From contig JARGXX010000079.1 in assembly GCA_030374765.1 (NCBI GenBank), positions 1,054,001 to 1,118,000 on the forward strand: a stretch of DNA of 64,000 nt, written 5' to 3'. The stretch is from Agarophyton chilense. Lineage: Eukaryota > Rhodophyta > Florideophyceae > Gracilariales > Gracilariaceae. Positions 40,482 to 52,700 of this stretch are shown here, piece after piece. Positions within the stretch are counted from its first letter, which is position 1, and each line of letters begins with the position of its first letter. The position numbers and the translations under genes were made by a program. The notes beneath the pieces are model-generated. The model saw nothing but the letters and a program-made list of their open reading frames with translations. It did not search any database and was not told where the DNA came from.

Positions 40482-42136
40482 CTATATTTTTCCAAGTATG
40501 TCGCCCAGTCGTCTGCATCTGTGCTGAATTGAGCCCTTCTCTTCTATCAGCTCGACAATTTTATCCCACAGCTTTGACTGCGTCCCCCTTTCCACTTTCA
40601 CTCCCAATTCATTTTCCTTTTTGGTGTCCTTCTCCCAGTTTTGATATGCCCAGTCTTCCAATCGATACTCCAATGGCAACGGACCTACATTCTGGAATGC
40701 TGTTTGGAATACCGTTTTCATCAGAGCCTTGTATCCGGCCACACTGGGTTTTATTTCGTAGGCCAGATCGATCGTATCTGTAGTATTCTACTATGTCGGG
40801 GAATCCGATAGGCTGGTTTTTCGCGAGGTCGCGGTTGCAACTCATAAGTGAGTGATATCATCAGCATTGTGATATGAAACGGCACACCGCGTAGGATGCC
40901 AGGAGGCAGGGTACATTGTTGGAACACGTGGCATCACGAGTGGAGTGGCTTGGAACGGCGCATGTAGTGGCGATCCACGTGGCTGGTTTTACTACCCTTT
41001 GTAGCTAGACGTCCATTAGGGACCGTACCCATACAGTGGTTTGGCTAAGTGGCTGACCACTGGGTATTATTTACGTATTAATTAGGCACTCACCCTGGCA
41101 CACAGTGTATAGTGTAACAGAGGTGAGCGCCGACTCCAAGTAAAGGAGACAACATGGGCATCACGACTATTCTGTTCCTCGCTTAGGATTCCTTAACCGG
41201 AGATCCGGACGAGCTATAAGAGATAGTCAGCCCCCAACCACTTCACGAGCCGTCTCGTACCTACCTCCCATCAACGTTTTACAGTTGCACTGTTCACCCT
41301 CGCAGGCGAGTAGTGGCCTTACACCCCACTTCCAGCTCGCTTGTGTTGTAGCTCTACAACCCCTTTTCCTTCGCCGCAAGCGACCCATCGGCAGTCCGAA
41401 CGCTGTCGCAGGTGTCTGCTCTCTCCGTTAGAGCGAATACTTCAGTATCGAGATGCTTGCTCCTACAGATGGAAAAACTTGTGGCTCTTATTGCCTCCTT
41501 GAAAACATGATTAACTTTATTATCGTTCGGCTGAAGGAAATGGGTGGTTTGAGAAAGACAACGAATGATTTTCACGTTTATGCCCTTCGCCGCTTCAAGC
41601 CATTCATATCCAAAGCGCGAATGATGCCCATCTAACATCAGCAATTGCTTTGAATTAGGCTGTGCAAATGCTTTGTCATGCCGGAAAAAATAATCTATCA
41701 CAAAAGGGATAATGTCTTTCGTCATTGAATTGTTTTCAGAGCCATTTTAAAAGGTATCACCCGGGTACCAGTCATCTTGAGCTAGCCAATGTGGAAACTC
41801 ATTTTCGTCTTTGAAAATGTCCTGCGGTGAAAATGCAAATCAGCGCTGCATAACATTAGCACCTGCGAAAATTAAGAACAGCGGTAGAACATGGCCAGTG
41901 GCATATGTTATTACTACGATTTCCAGATGTTTTCTCGGCTTTTTGTTTCTGATTCGAAAGCCTCTATGACTGCTAAGAGCATCTACAAAATTCTTTTCGA
42001 CTTTTCTTCTGTCACTTACGACATCCCTTTCATCCATGTTCCACATTTGACAAGCATTACCTAAAATACCTTGACTCTCAGCTTTACAGACAATTAATGC
42101 ATCTTGGAGATTTTCATGCTGATGGTCTTCTGCCAC
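40482..42136 (-). pseudogene. pogo/Fot1-like DDE transposase remnant, split by a solo LTR
   Basis: The upstream piece (41840-42136) has WNMDERDVV, the region of the first catalytic Asp (N-M-D-E in the DDE_1 family), and VLPLFLIFAGA, then a stop at 41840. The second piece (41354-41725) has LMLDGHHSRFG with the second Asp and THFLQPNDNKVNHVFKEAI, typical of CENP-B/pogo/Fot1 transposases. The frame is cut at 41444 by the solo LTR and resumes at 40778 (IDLAYEIKPSVAGYKALM...) to 40482. Removing the LTR and one copy of GTATC rejoins the frame exactly, so the gene was open here when the LTR element landed. The N-terminal DNA-binding part is degenerate upstream (a fragment may lie at 42292-42492). 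Confidence 0.82.
40779..41444 (+). mobile_element. Solo LTR (666 bp) of an E1-related gypsy family, TSD GTATC
   Basis: It begins TGTAGTATTCTACTATG and ends GAATACTTCA on plus. It is flanked by GTATC on both sides (40774-40778 and 41445-41449). Its reverse complement matches the E1 LTR (7470-8119) along its length, including both ends, at roughly two-thirds identity by eye. No internal element sequence remains, so it arose by recombination between two LTRs after insertion into the transposase gene. Confidence 0.92.
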
Positions 42137-43316
42137 GAGTTTTGCTGCATCTTTAGATTCCGATTAGCAAATCGTTATGTCTCTGTGATGGGAATAGAAG
42201 GACCGATACCAGTCGTCGGAGAGGACACCGTTTTCAAAGGAGGTACGTCCATTTTCTACATTCTTCGCCGCGATCTTTTTCCAAGATTATATTACAACTG
42301 CAATGTCTCTTTGGGGAACCTTTTTTGAACCTTCCTACTATCTGCCTCTCCTTCTGATAGGTTACAATTGTTTTCTTTCCCCTTTTTGATGCTTTTCCTT
42401 CCATCATCATACATGATCCCTTTCTGTGCAGTGTTTTCTTTTAAAATTGATTCTACATATGGTCCCATTGAAAAGATTTGTGATCTTGGCAATGGTTGGA
42501 ATAGTGAATTTTCGAGCGAGAAGAGTCACGGCTTCACTACGTTTGTTTGGAAGCACGTCTGCATTTCCGATTTGCTTACGTTAATTGTTAGATTGCTTAT
42601 AGATCAAGTTAACCATGATTCGTGGTCTTTGAGAAGAAAATGTTGTCATTTTTTTCAGTATGAATCAGAAAACATAGCGATCCCGATGAGCTTTATTGGG
42701 CTGTATGCGTACTCATTCGAGATATACATAGGGCGAGCGGGTGCATTGTTTTGTCACATAGCATTGAAGTACAAATTTTAGTTCTCAGAGATTGAGCGCT
42801 TTTCTTTATGGTGTTAGGAACGATAAGTATTCGTTGTAGAGGTCTGTGACTCGGAAGGCTTCAGGAGTGTATCAAATATGTGCTTTTAGCCGGTAGAAAA
42901 ACTCTGTGGAGCTGATATGCTTTGCAGTAGCTGTGGAGTTTCAAAATCGGTCTCGCATTAGATTTCCTATACAATGGCTTTTGCTCTACAATTATAATCT
43001 GGGGAAGATAGATGACGAGTCGGTCACAATGACTTTTGGGGCACATGTGATGAACAAATGATTTCAAAGGGCATGAGAGACGGACGAGACGAACAGAAAA
43101 CTAAGACCAAAATGATAACCACAAATAAAGAAGGGCTGTGTTAGAAAAGTGCCGAGAACAGCGTAGAGATAAGGAAAGATCATTATGTTGTCTTGATGTT
43201 GTTTTGGAAGAAATAGATTTCTTCGCAATATAAAGGGCGTACGTGCATGCTTCGAACGTACCGAAAGAGAGCTTATCGCTTTTTGAACAGCTTGCCTATG
43301 AACTCTGGTTACTTTG
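42137..43316. other. Unassigned; possible degenerate transposase 5' end, then no gene
   Basis: A minus-strand fragment 42292-42492 (product starts MPRSQIF, Lys/Glu-rich) may be the decayed start of the transposase. From about 42500 to the copia LTR at 43317 no supported gene is seen, only short frames. Confidence 0.35.
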
Positions 43317-43631
43317 TGTGATATCGCCACTTGGACCAACTACTGTGTTTACTAGTATCGAATTCTGTGATGAACGATAGCCCTTCCTATGTCGTTATCG
43401 CCGACTATGCTATGATGGCTGCAAGTCTTTGTCGTGATTTATCGATTAGGCATGCTCGCTTGGATGTGTGTCTGCCTCGAATTGTACTGTGGTTCTGTCC
43501 TACTTATAAGCTATATCTTGCACCCGTCTGAGCCTCTGCTCACGAAGATAGGAGACACCCGTTTTGGAGTTACTGTCTGTTTGTTACTATAAACGTTCTC
43601 TTTTTCTTTGTTCTAGTTCTTCATCCTTTCA
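43317..43631 (+). repeat. C1 5' LTR (315 bp)
   Basis: Starts TGTGATATCGCCACTTGG and ends CATCCTTTCA. It corresponds base for base with 48351-48664 except for about ten differences. Confidence 0.9.
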
Positions 43632-43680
43632 ATTTTATAGGCCCAGGAAGTTCGTCGTCTGATTTACCCAACCCGTCCGA

Positions 43681-44756
43681 GGTTCACATGGGACATTCGC
43701 AACGTTCCGTGGACCGATGGAAAGGGCAACCAAGAACCGTAGGCTACCGCGGTCAAGCAATGGGAAACCTTTCACGATCGTCTCGAAGCTACAAATAGTC
43801 ACAAGTTACCTAATCACTTCCGTGGAATAATGCTACAATGCCAGCTATATGGTTGCGCACGTGACTTATGCAAGTCTATCGCACAAGAAAAAGTTGCTTC
43901 CGATGAAGGAGTGGCCACTATTGTTGCCGTTGTTTACAAGCGTGACCCGCTTATTGTTCTGTCCGATGTGTAGCATGATTTTGTTGCACTACTGACAACT
44001 CGAAGAGGCAACAATGAATCTTTCCAAAACGTTGAATCCCTCTTTAAAGCCCAGATTTCAGAGTTGCACGCACATGGATTGGAGGTGAAGTTGTATGATG
44101 CTGTTATAGCATTCACTCTCCTAGCGAACGCCGATGTTGATGCTACTCAACGTATTTCTGTGCTAGCCAACTCTGCTCCTAGCACAAGAGATTTTAATGA
44201 CACTTCCGATACTAACGATTATCTTAAAGCTGTTTCTCATGATGCGATCGCCTCTGTTCTTCGACAATGTGAATGACCTCCTGTCTCCTTGTCTAGGTCT
44301 CCTGCTCTCATCTCTAATTCTGCTACAGCTTCTATTTCACACTCTAGATCATCACCTACCCGGAACGATACAAAAAAGAAGCTTATTCCCAAAGAATTGG
44401 CAGAGCTCCAGTCCCGTTCCAAATGTAGAAGGTGTTTTATGTTTGGACATTGGGCTAGTGACCACAACGGGAACGGAAGTCTGAGGAATTGTGTTCCTGG
44501 CTATGATGCTCCGAAGAACAAGGCCACGGAGAAGAACACTTTAACGTTCGACTTCGCTTTCATGTGCGCTTTTTCTAGAAGTTTGTCTACCGATACCGTC
44601 TTTATTGGCCCTCTCTTGGACGACGGTGCCCCGTACAGCGGTCTCGGTATCCAAGAACTGTTCTTGATTCGAGACCTCGTTTGCCCCGATTGGAATGAAA
44701 TTCTGGATCCATTACCGAATTCTATTCTCGACACCTCTTTTTTGGCAGTATGGTAA
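43681..44756 (+). pseudogene. C1 gag and protease region
   Basis: A single frame is broken by TAG at about 43739, TAG at about 43970 and TGA at about 44274. Gag-like sequence (VKQWETFHDRLEATNSHKL, ESFQNVESLFKAQISELHA) is followed by a basic region and a knuckle-like CRRCFMFGHWASDH, where the last ligand would be His rather than Cys. Next comes a retropepsin-type active site, D-D-G-A in LLDDGAPYSGLG. Without the stops this would be a Gag-protease protein. Confidence 0.75.
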
Positions 44757-44993
44757 CGGTGATCACAGCAGTGAGGCGCTCCCGATCCTGGGATCCATCG
44801 TGTTTCGGGTTCAAACTGACACTGATAATTTTGTGAAGATCCGCCACCTGGTGATCGAAGGTTCTTCGCAGTGGGTGGTAGGCCGTAACGTTACGAAGCA
44901 CTTTAATATCATCCATCTCGGCCGCAATGCTTTACTGCTACCAAGCACTGGGTCTGGTTTAGACGAGGGGACTCTGGTCTATCATGGCATGCA

Positions 44994-45717
44994 TTGATAT
45001 ATATTCTTCACAAGACCTTCACGTTTCTCGCTCTCCCGCTTTCAGGCGCTAACGCATCTCGTCTGTTCTGCGCCACTGCTACAGAAACCGAATCTTCGAC
45101 AAACCGGCCTTGGTCTGAAACGAAGCAAATCGTGGATAAAGTGCACAAACATGTATGTGGTCACGCTTCATACACTGATATCAAGATATTGTTACAACGC
45201 AACCAACTATGGAGTGATGCAGTACACAAGTATTTGTCTCGTACTTTGGAAGAATGTACTAGCTGTAAAAGTACCGCTCGCACTCACCCCGCACGTAAGG
45301 TGTCTATCAGCTCCATGTACCGTAATTTCAACAATCTGGTTTGTATTGATCACCTTTTCTTGGATGAATTATGCGTATTTCATGCAATTGACGGCGCCTC
45401 TCGATATTCATCCGGGCTCACAGTGCCCAACACATCCATGAACAGTGCTGTCCGGGCGTTCGAGGCAGTATGGCTATCTCAGAGCTGGACTCCTGATTAC
45501 GTGCTTTTTGATACTGCGTTTGATAATGATCCCTTCACTAGCTACCTCAAATTTCTCGGAATCATCCCCCGTCCGATCCCCCCGACGCCACAACAAAAAC
45601 GTGCTGGAATCTAAGCACAAAGGGATCCGAGACGTCTTCGAACGTCTTAAGCATTCTACAGGCGCCTCTAATGACACGAATGCTCCCATCGTGATCCAGC
45701 AGGCAGTACGCATTTGA
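44994..45717 (+). pseudogene. C1 integrase region
   Basis: The zinc-binding HHCC motif reads HKHVCGHAS...CTSC. The core has CIDHLF with the first Asp and VLFDTAFDN with the second; the last acidic residue (LESKHKGIRDVF) is in another frame after an indel near 45580. The integrase inserts element DNA into the host genome; this copy is broken. Confidence 0.78.
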
Positions 45718-46335
45718 AATGACCTGTACGGCAACGATGTGCTATCTGCACATAAATTGGCTAAAGGATACACCCGTCCGGTTATACCTCTCGCTACGCT
45801 GATATTAGTACCAGACGATATTGTTAAAGCCCATGAAGCCCTCGTCGCTAAGCGAAAGCTCACCTTGATTGTTCGATCAAACGCAACAAAGGACATTCTC
45901 TTGTCTCCGGGAGACATGGTGCAGGTTTTTGTCCATCAACAACATCAGAAACGTGGTTGCTGGTCGTCAGCTAAGCCGGCTCTCTCCTACGATCCCAAAA
46001 GCCGCAAGGTTGCTGTTATAGGAGTTAACTGTCGTAAGGTGTGCGCTGCTATCGGAGACACCCGCTCTGCTGTCAGCAAAGACGAACTCTCCGCCAAAAT
46101 ACAAGACGCATTGGACGAAATGGATTCCGCTGTCCAGATCGCCATCAATGATGCTGTGAATAAGTCCTCAGATACAGATTGCTCTGAGGTCAATGACCCT
46201 TAGATCGATACTGTAGGTGCTAATCGCTCCCCGCCTTCCTCCGCGTTGGAACCTAACTATGTTTCCGATCCGCCTACCTAGGTCGACGCTCATCCCTCCA
46301 CACGTACTGCTTCAACTCCCAAGCCTCCCTCTGTA

Positions 46336-46490
46336 GGCGATTCAATCGAAGTGTTTTGGCCCCTCGATAATGTATATTACCCTTGTACCGTGACTAGGTT
46401 TACTGCTCGTACCAATATGCACACTTTTCGTTATGATGATGGAGCTAAGGAGGTGATTGACTTACAGTAAAAAAACTGGCGTTTTCCCGA
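46336..46490 (+). other. Tudor-like domain between integrase and RT of C1
   Basis: In the same frame as the downstream RT, the segment reads SIEVFWPLDNVYYPCTVTRF, then a short loop, FRYDDGAKEVIDL, a TAA stop (46468-46470) and KNWRF. The pattern V-x-V/F-W-P-x-D-x-x-Y-Y-P-x-x-V ... Y-D-D-G-x-x-E-x-I-x-L ... W-R is typical of Tudor-type domains that bind methylated histone tails. Its place, C-terminal to integrase, is where chromodomains sit in chromoviruses, so a role in steering integration is a reasonable inference. Confidence 0.62.
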
Positions 46491-48272
46491 GGATACTGCC
46501 ACTCAGAGTGCTAATGATTCTACGCCGACCGTGATTTCTTCTGCGCCCTCTCTAAGCATTGAACCCGAGACCTCCGTATCTCCTGACACTGCTCCTCATG
46601 TCTCCGCTTCGGAAGTACAGCTGTCCCCTGGCCACGATCTTGTCCGAACTGAACAGAAGACTATAGCAGATTTCTACAATGTTCTCGGATCCAAAGAATT
46701 CATGCTAGCACAGTCACATGGTATGACCCACTTTGTTACTGAGAATGCACACTGCAAAGAAGAGCTTGCTTTCAAAAAGACCGTCCGAGAAGTCCCACTG
46801 CCTCAAGTTCCCGAAGACGCAAACATTATACGTCGTCACGTGTTCTACAAGATCAAGAAGTGCGATGACTCATCCATGGTCCTTAAGGCCCGAATCGCCC
46901 CTCACAGTAACGATGGCAAGCATAAACATGCTCTGAAGACTGATTATGCCACACGCCTACCGGTTGGTATCCGTATACTGTTCTCTATTTCCACAATTCA
47001 TCACTGGGTGCTCGCCAAGATCGACTTCAAGAGCGCTTTCCTCCAACCTGGTGACGCTACCCGTGATGTCTACATGATCCCCGCACGCGAGTGTGCTACG
47101 CGTCACCGTTTTTATTGGTTGCTTCTTACCGCGGCATATGGTCATTCTAATGCCAGTGCCAAATGGCAACAGCTTAGCGACAACCTGTTGCACTCAATTG
47201 GCTTCAAGCAGCTCGTGTGGGTTCCCCAACTTTTCTACCGAAATATTGATGGAAAGCTAACTTGTGTCGCAATCAATATTGTCGATGATGTTCTGTTTTC
47301 AGCTCCCCGTTCAGATATTGAGGATGTTATTCGGCAGATACAACGCAACTGTCAGCTCGGAACTATTGTTTTCGGGCCTGGCACTTTTCAATTCTGCGGT
47401 CTAACTGTTACACAAGACGAAGATTTTTCTGTCAAGGTGCATGGAGATGACAAACTGATCAGGCCTGAGGCATTGCCCATCGACCGCAACCGCCGTAGAC
47501 AGTTCAGGGAGCCTTTAAACGCTCTCGAGCTCGCTTCTTTCCGCTCTTTTAACAGCTCTATAGGATGGCTAGGAATCGCCGCATCTCCCTTCTGTGCTAC
47601 AGCGTCCAGTTTGCTTCAGCAAAAAGGCCCCCATGTGAAGGTGAGTGATATTGTGACACAATTTAATGTGCTGCGAAACCTGAAGAAACGAGGAACATGC
47701 TCTCGCTATCCATGTCCTCCAAAAGGTTCATATGATATGTCCGTACTTGTTTTTTGCAGATGATAGCCGCACTGTCGACCACGGTAAACCTGGCTTCATT
47801 ACCGGACTTTTGTTTGGAAAGTTTGAAGAAAATTCTGTTTTCCATCCTGTGTCTTGGTGTTCACACAAGTCACGTAGGGCTGTAAAATATATTATATCTG
47901 CCGAGATACTAGCCGCAGGGGAAGCCATTGACGAAGGTAAAGTACTAGCTAACGCATTTTGGCAGTCTTCTGGAAGTCAAAGTGAGTCTACTGATTGCCT
48001 TCGACTCTAAAGACCTTTTTGACATACTATCTACATGTCGAAACGCTACGTATCGGTCGATTCGTGCTGATGGAAGCGTCATCCGTTATGAATTCGATAC
48101 ACACAGTGTGTCACGAATGATTTGGATACCAGGAAAACTTAACTTGGTTGATCCCCTGACGAAGCTTGATAGCCCTCTTTGCAACGACTTAGAGCTTTCC
48201 TTATACCTCGGCTCTATCCCCATCTACAATTCATCATCTGAAATACGTGTCTCTGATCATTCGAATGGATAA
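46471..48272 (+). pseudogene. C1 reverse transcriptase and RNase H region
   Basis: The open part 46531-47763 contains copia-type RT (RVT_2): VFYKIKKCDD, VLKARIAPHSNDGKHKHALK, HWVLAKIDFKSAFLQ, LLLTAAYGHSNASAKWQQL and an active site of I-V-D-D type in NIVDDVLFSAP. RNase H follows across a frameshift (47732-48272) with PVSWCSHKSRRAVKYIISAEILAAGEAID and a C-terminal IWIPGKLNLVDPLTK. A TGA-type end at 47763 and the frame change mean no intact product. Confidence 0.85.
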
Positions 48273-48350
48273 AGCGGTTGTTTTACATTTATGCCCATGT
48301 TCTATGTTGCATTTCTCTAATCGGCAATAGTATTAACTCTGTTTACTTTA

Positions 48351-48664
48351 TGTGATATCGCCACTTGGACCAACTACTTTGTTTACTAGTATCGAATTCT
48401 GTGATGAACGATAGCCCTTCCTATGTCGTTATTGCCTACTATGCTATGATGGCTGCAAGTCTTTGTCGTGATTTATCGATTAGGCATGCTCGCTTGGATG
48501 TGTGTCTGCCGCGAATTGTACTGTGGTTCTGTCCTACTTATAAGCTACATATTGCACCCGTCTGAGCCTCTGCTCACGAAGATAGGAGACACCCGTTTTG
48601 GAGTTACTGTCTGTTTGTTACTATAAACGTTCTCTTTTTTTTGTTCTACTTCGTCAGCCTTTCA
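48351..48664 (+). repeat. C1 3' LTR (314 bp)
   Basis: Starts TGTGATATCGCC and ends CAGCCTTTCA, followed by TTTTG. Same structure as the 5' copy. Confidence 0.9.
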
Positions 48665-49769
48665 TTTTGCCATGCTTGTGCAAGCTGCCCCATGCATGCA
48701 AATATCGTAAGGCCTCAGCTGTTTGGAGTGGGGAGGGTGGGATTAAGAAAGTAGTTACGAAGACCAACAGTAGGCAAAAGTGAAACAGAATAACTGAACA
48801 GACTGCCCGGAGAGGCGTGAAGAACCAATTCGTGATTGAGCGAGGGTTTATGCAGATTGCCGCCACAACGAAGCGTCGAAGGTCAGCGACGTAGTCCGAG
48901 GCACACTGTTCATCCCCAAAATAAATCCTTTTCTGCGAAAAACTATTAGAAGAATGAAAGAGCCGAACGGACTGCACTGTCGAGAGAAAGCCGGCATGGT
49001 CCAGAAAGAGTGTGCACAGCTGAGCATAAAAGGAATACTGAGTAAAGGAGAGAGAACAGAGAAGGAGAAAATGGGGAGGGGACTCGACACAATTCGACCA
49101 TAAAGAGAACTTCCCAAACAATACGATGCGCTTCTTATTCACTGCGCATATCTCGAACATACCCCGCCTGGCCCGTTTCCACGGCGCAGATACGCTATGG
49201 CGTCGACTACCACAACTGTACGTTCCCTGTCCACACAGGCGTCGATTGTGCTACTGTACATCATGATGATGCAAATCCTTCCAGCACTTCGTACCGTACA
49301 GCTTCTGGCTATCAGCTTACGAGGAAGAGTGTGCATGTGCAGTGAATCTTTTTCTTACACGACACTCCTTTGCCACTATCTCACCATCACGGTGACCGTC
49401 AACTTGTCCCCATGACTTCGCCTATGCTGTTTATACCAAGACTGACAAAATTGTGGCCATCAGCAGCGGCAGCATATTGTCATTCATATCTCTTGTTCTC
49501 TGATCTGACTTTATGCATCAAATGGATAGGTACAAAAATGCTGCTTCTTCCATTTTCCAAGTTCGATACCAGAACCTAATCGGTCACCGTTTGTTCAAAA
49601 GCCGCATGAGACATACATTGCCTTGCTCAAGCTAATCACCTTACCGATTTGCACTTTTCACTGAACTGAATAGTGCACAGAACTCACAAATGAAGGCTTG
49701 CGTTTCCGACTGATGTTTAAGGCAAAGTTAACATTCCTTATCATCTAGAAACATTCTCCCCTAGTCTCC
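48665..49769. other. Intergenic, upstream of the REJ-like gene
   Basis: No supported gene. A minus-strand frame of 168 codons (49160-48654) begins with ATG but ends inside the C1 LTR and matches nothing; it was rejected. The promoter of the gene at 49770 must lie here; no clear TATA box was assigned. Confidence 0.45.
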
Positions 49770-52700
49770 ATGCCTCAACTCTTTTTCCTTCTACTTGGTT
49801 TTCTTGGTCTCCTTGATCTCAAAATGCTCAACGCCCGTCCAATACCCGAATTTGATGTCTACTTTTCTTCAAGTCAAGCTCTGTTTTGCTCGATATACAC
49901 CAGAGATTCAGAGCGTGTACTCTTGCAGAGTAATGGCAATGTGGATGATGTTGCTGAGTTCCTTGTGTGTCCCTCTCAACCTCGCAAAACATATCTTTAC
50001 GTCACCACTTCATCCTCGCCAGACGTTTTGCCGATTGATTCGGAGCATGTAACCCTCAACGTCATCCAATCTGACGTCAGCACTTGTCTGAATGTTTCTA
50101 TTTTACTTGTCTTTGACAAACTTGTTGGAGTCACCACGTTCACTCTGTCACTTACCGATCCCGAAACTTCATTTTCGGTATGTGACTCTTCCATAAGCTT
50201 CACAATAGCAGGCCTTTCTTTTTTTGAGACTTCCCCAGCATCAGTCGGAAGACAATCGAATGTTACAGCCCCCGAAGATTCCAAAATTGTATATTCAGGT
50301 GACGATAATTTAATTCTTTCTGACTACCGGGATGTGTTGGAGAAACGTTCGCGTTCGCTTCAGTTTTTAGTACAGTATCCGGACGGTAGCAGTTCTTCCT
50401 CGATGCCTGTATCGGACCTGATCTCTTCCTTGGAGACAATTCTAGTATTTTCCGAGAGTGATGCCTCTTCACCTATTCAATTGGATCCGAAATGTTCAAA
50501 TATTGCCCCAACTTCCGATCTCTCTGTTAACTGTGGTGCTGGCTTTGCGGTCAAAAACGGTGGAGAATTTCTTTCTTACGATTTGCGTTATGCACCATAC
50601 AAAGACGGTACTACGAAAATGATCTTTCTGTGGCCCTTTTTCACTGAGAATGCAGAAGCTCTGTTTGGAGATCAGTATGAGAATTCTCTACTAATATCAG
50701 TCATGGGTGATCCCCCGCCCATTTTAGAGAGTGTTGAGCCTAGACGGTCCTTCTGGAGGTCAGGTGGAGAAACGGTTACAATTACGTATGATAATGTCAA
50801 TGCTTCGAGAGAGCGACGTCTTCAAGTGGGAAATTTCGTCTTTAAAGAAGTCCAGGGTACATATCGACTTTTGGAGAATGGACTATATTCTGCAGAGTAC
50901 ATGTCAGCCCCTGGTTCTGGAGTGAATCTTGATATTAAGCTTGAGATCTCTCTGCAAGATGGATCTGCAGTCGAGTCGGTACTTGTCAATGAGGATATAA
51001 GATTCTCTTATAGGACAACACCACTCTCAGTTGATGATATAGATCCTCCATTAGCAGTCGCTGGGGATACCGTAACTATATCCGGATATTTCGACGGCTT
51101 CGATCCTTCTAATCAAGATCACAAGCTACTCATCGGCACAAAGCCATTGTCAAGTCTTGGCATTATTCCAGAGCTCAGCGATGATCGCCGATCCATCACT
51201 TTCCAACTACCGGAACGCCACCAGATTGGGACGGCTTACAACTTTCCCATTTCTTTCTCTATCAACTCTGAAAACTCTACGCCCGTTGACTTTTCGTTCG
51301 AGTCAGATACACCACTGGTTGTGTACATCCGAGTTCTTGGAGCTAGTTACGACTGGGAGAAAGATCAGTACGAACTTGGCTCTTGTGATCCTTCAGAATA
51401 CATAGCTGAATTACCAAATGGGATATTCGATCCTGAAGTTTTTGAGTGGAGGATGGTCGCAGTGGATAGCTCTGAAGATAACATCTTAGGGGAAAGAAAA
51501 GACGTTATTAATGCATCAACCAAGGAGCTCCGTATACCGCCCACAGTTTTTGGAGGGCGAACTGGAGCCTTTATCATATCTGTGAAGTGTGAAATTAACG
51601 AGGAAACCCTTACGAACTCAGTAGTCGTCGTCAAGACGCGGGGCCCAGTGATTGGTGTGACTCTTGTAGCTCCGAGCATCCGTGGCATTGCTTTTCCAAA
51701 CGTCGCTGCACGGGTGTACGCCCAGATTGTAACCCCGCCCGCCAACTGCTACAATAGTCTTTCTACTGTTGTATATGAATGGAACTTTCAGGATAAAACC
51801 TATGTGAAAGAAAACATCACCTCATCCATGTCACAAGGAGTAGAGGCACCTGTCGTCGGTCTTCTCGGACGGGAGTTTGTTATTCCTCAATCAGCTTTAT
51901 CTTATGGGAATCAGACTGTGTCGCTGGTGGCATACATTTACGATGACCCAGGTATCAACGGAAATTCTGTCACTAGGTTTGAAGTTAAGCCTCTGGGACT
52001 GGTTTCTGTTATCGGATACGGTGCTTCTTTCCTGGTTCACGATGGTAATGCTAACTTGCGGATAACTTCTGAGAATACAATTTGCCCAGATTGCGTCGTG
52101 TTAGGACGGCAAGCAATATCCACATACCGCTGGACATGCAGAATGTCAGCAACGCTGAAGAAATTGGGCGACGACAGCCTTTGTTCCTTGCGTTTTCTAC
52201 CAAATCCCGAAGCAAAATCTTTTTCGGTGTCTAGCCAAGCACTTCTCCGGCAACGAGACCTGAACGCAAGAGACCCAGGATCAGAACAATCGAAAAGCTT
52301 CTTTCTGCGTTACACTCTTCAGGTCGGTACCGACTCCTTCCTTTCCGCCGAAGTGATTCAGACAATAGAAGTTGCCATTGAAGAAGCAGGTGTGGCAACA
52401 CTAATGGGAATTGATTTCTATGACAACCGTGGGAAATCTCTTCACTGGCAGAGTTTGCCTTTCTACGAGGATCTGTTGATCGTTCCGAGGTCCACTGATA
52501 GTGTGTCGTGGACAATTGAAATGATATCCTCAAGCCTGCGCACTAACGTCCTTTCCGATCCGAATAAGCTTATCTCGCTCGATCGATACTATAATCCTTC
52601 TTTGAATCGTCCCCAGCAACATCCCTTGGGAATCAAAGCCGCCGCTCTCCTTCCGTATGAACTCTATTTCATTCGTCTAAACCTTTCCAGTCGAGATCCT

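Larger units (their letters stand above)
43317..48664 (+). mobile_element. Ty1/copia element C1, full-length, degenerate (5,348 bp)
   Basis: Direct LTRs 43317-43631 and 48351-48664 enclose gag, protease, integrase, a Tudor-like segment, RT and RNase H in copia order (integrase before RT). Flanks read CTTTG before and TTTTG after, a near-perfect target duplication (TTTG exact). LTR divergence is about 3% by eye. Stops occur in all genes, and one frameshift lies near 45580. RT and integrase style recall the GalEa/PyRE-type copia elements described from red algae and animals, which is a resemblance judged from memory. Confidence 0.9.

Noticed and set aside
28936-46203. Idea that TAG is read as an amino acid, because many transposon frames are interrupted by TAG
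   Set aside because: TGA and TAA stops and frameshifts occur in the same frames, and the host armadillo-repeat gene uses TAG as its own stop. Ordinary decay explains the pattern.
48654-49160. 168-codon minus-strand frame with hydrophobic stretches
   Set aside because: Its stop lies inside the C1 3' LTR, so it could not predate that insertion in this form; the composition looks like antisense AT/GA-rich intergenic DNA.
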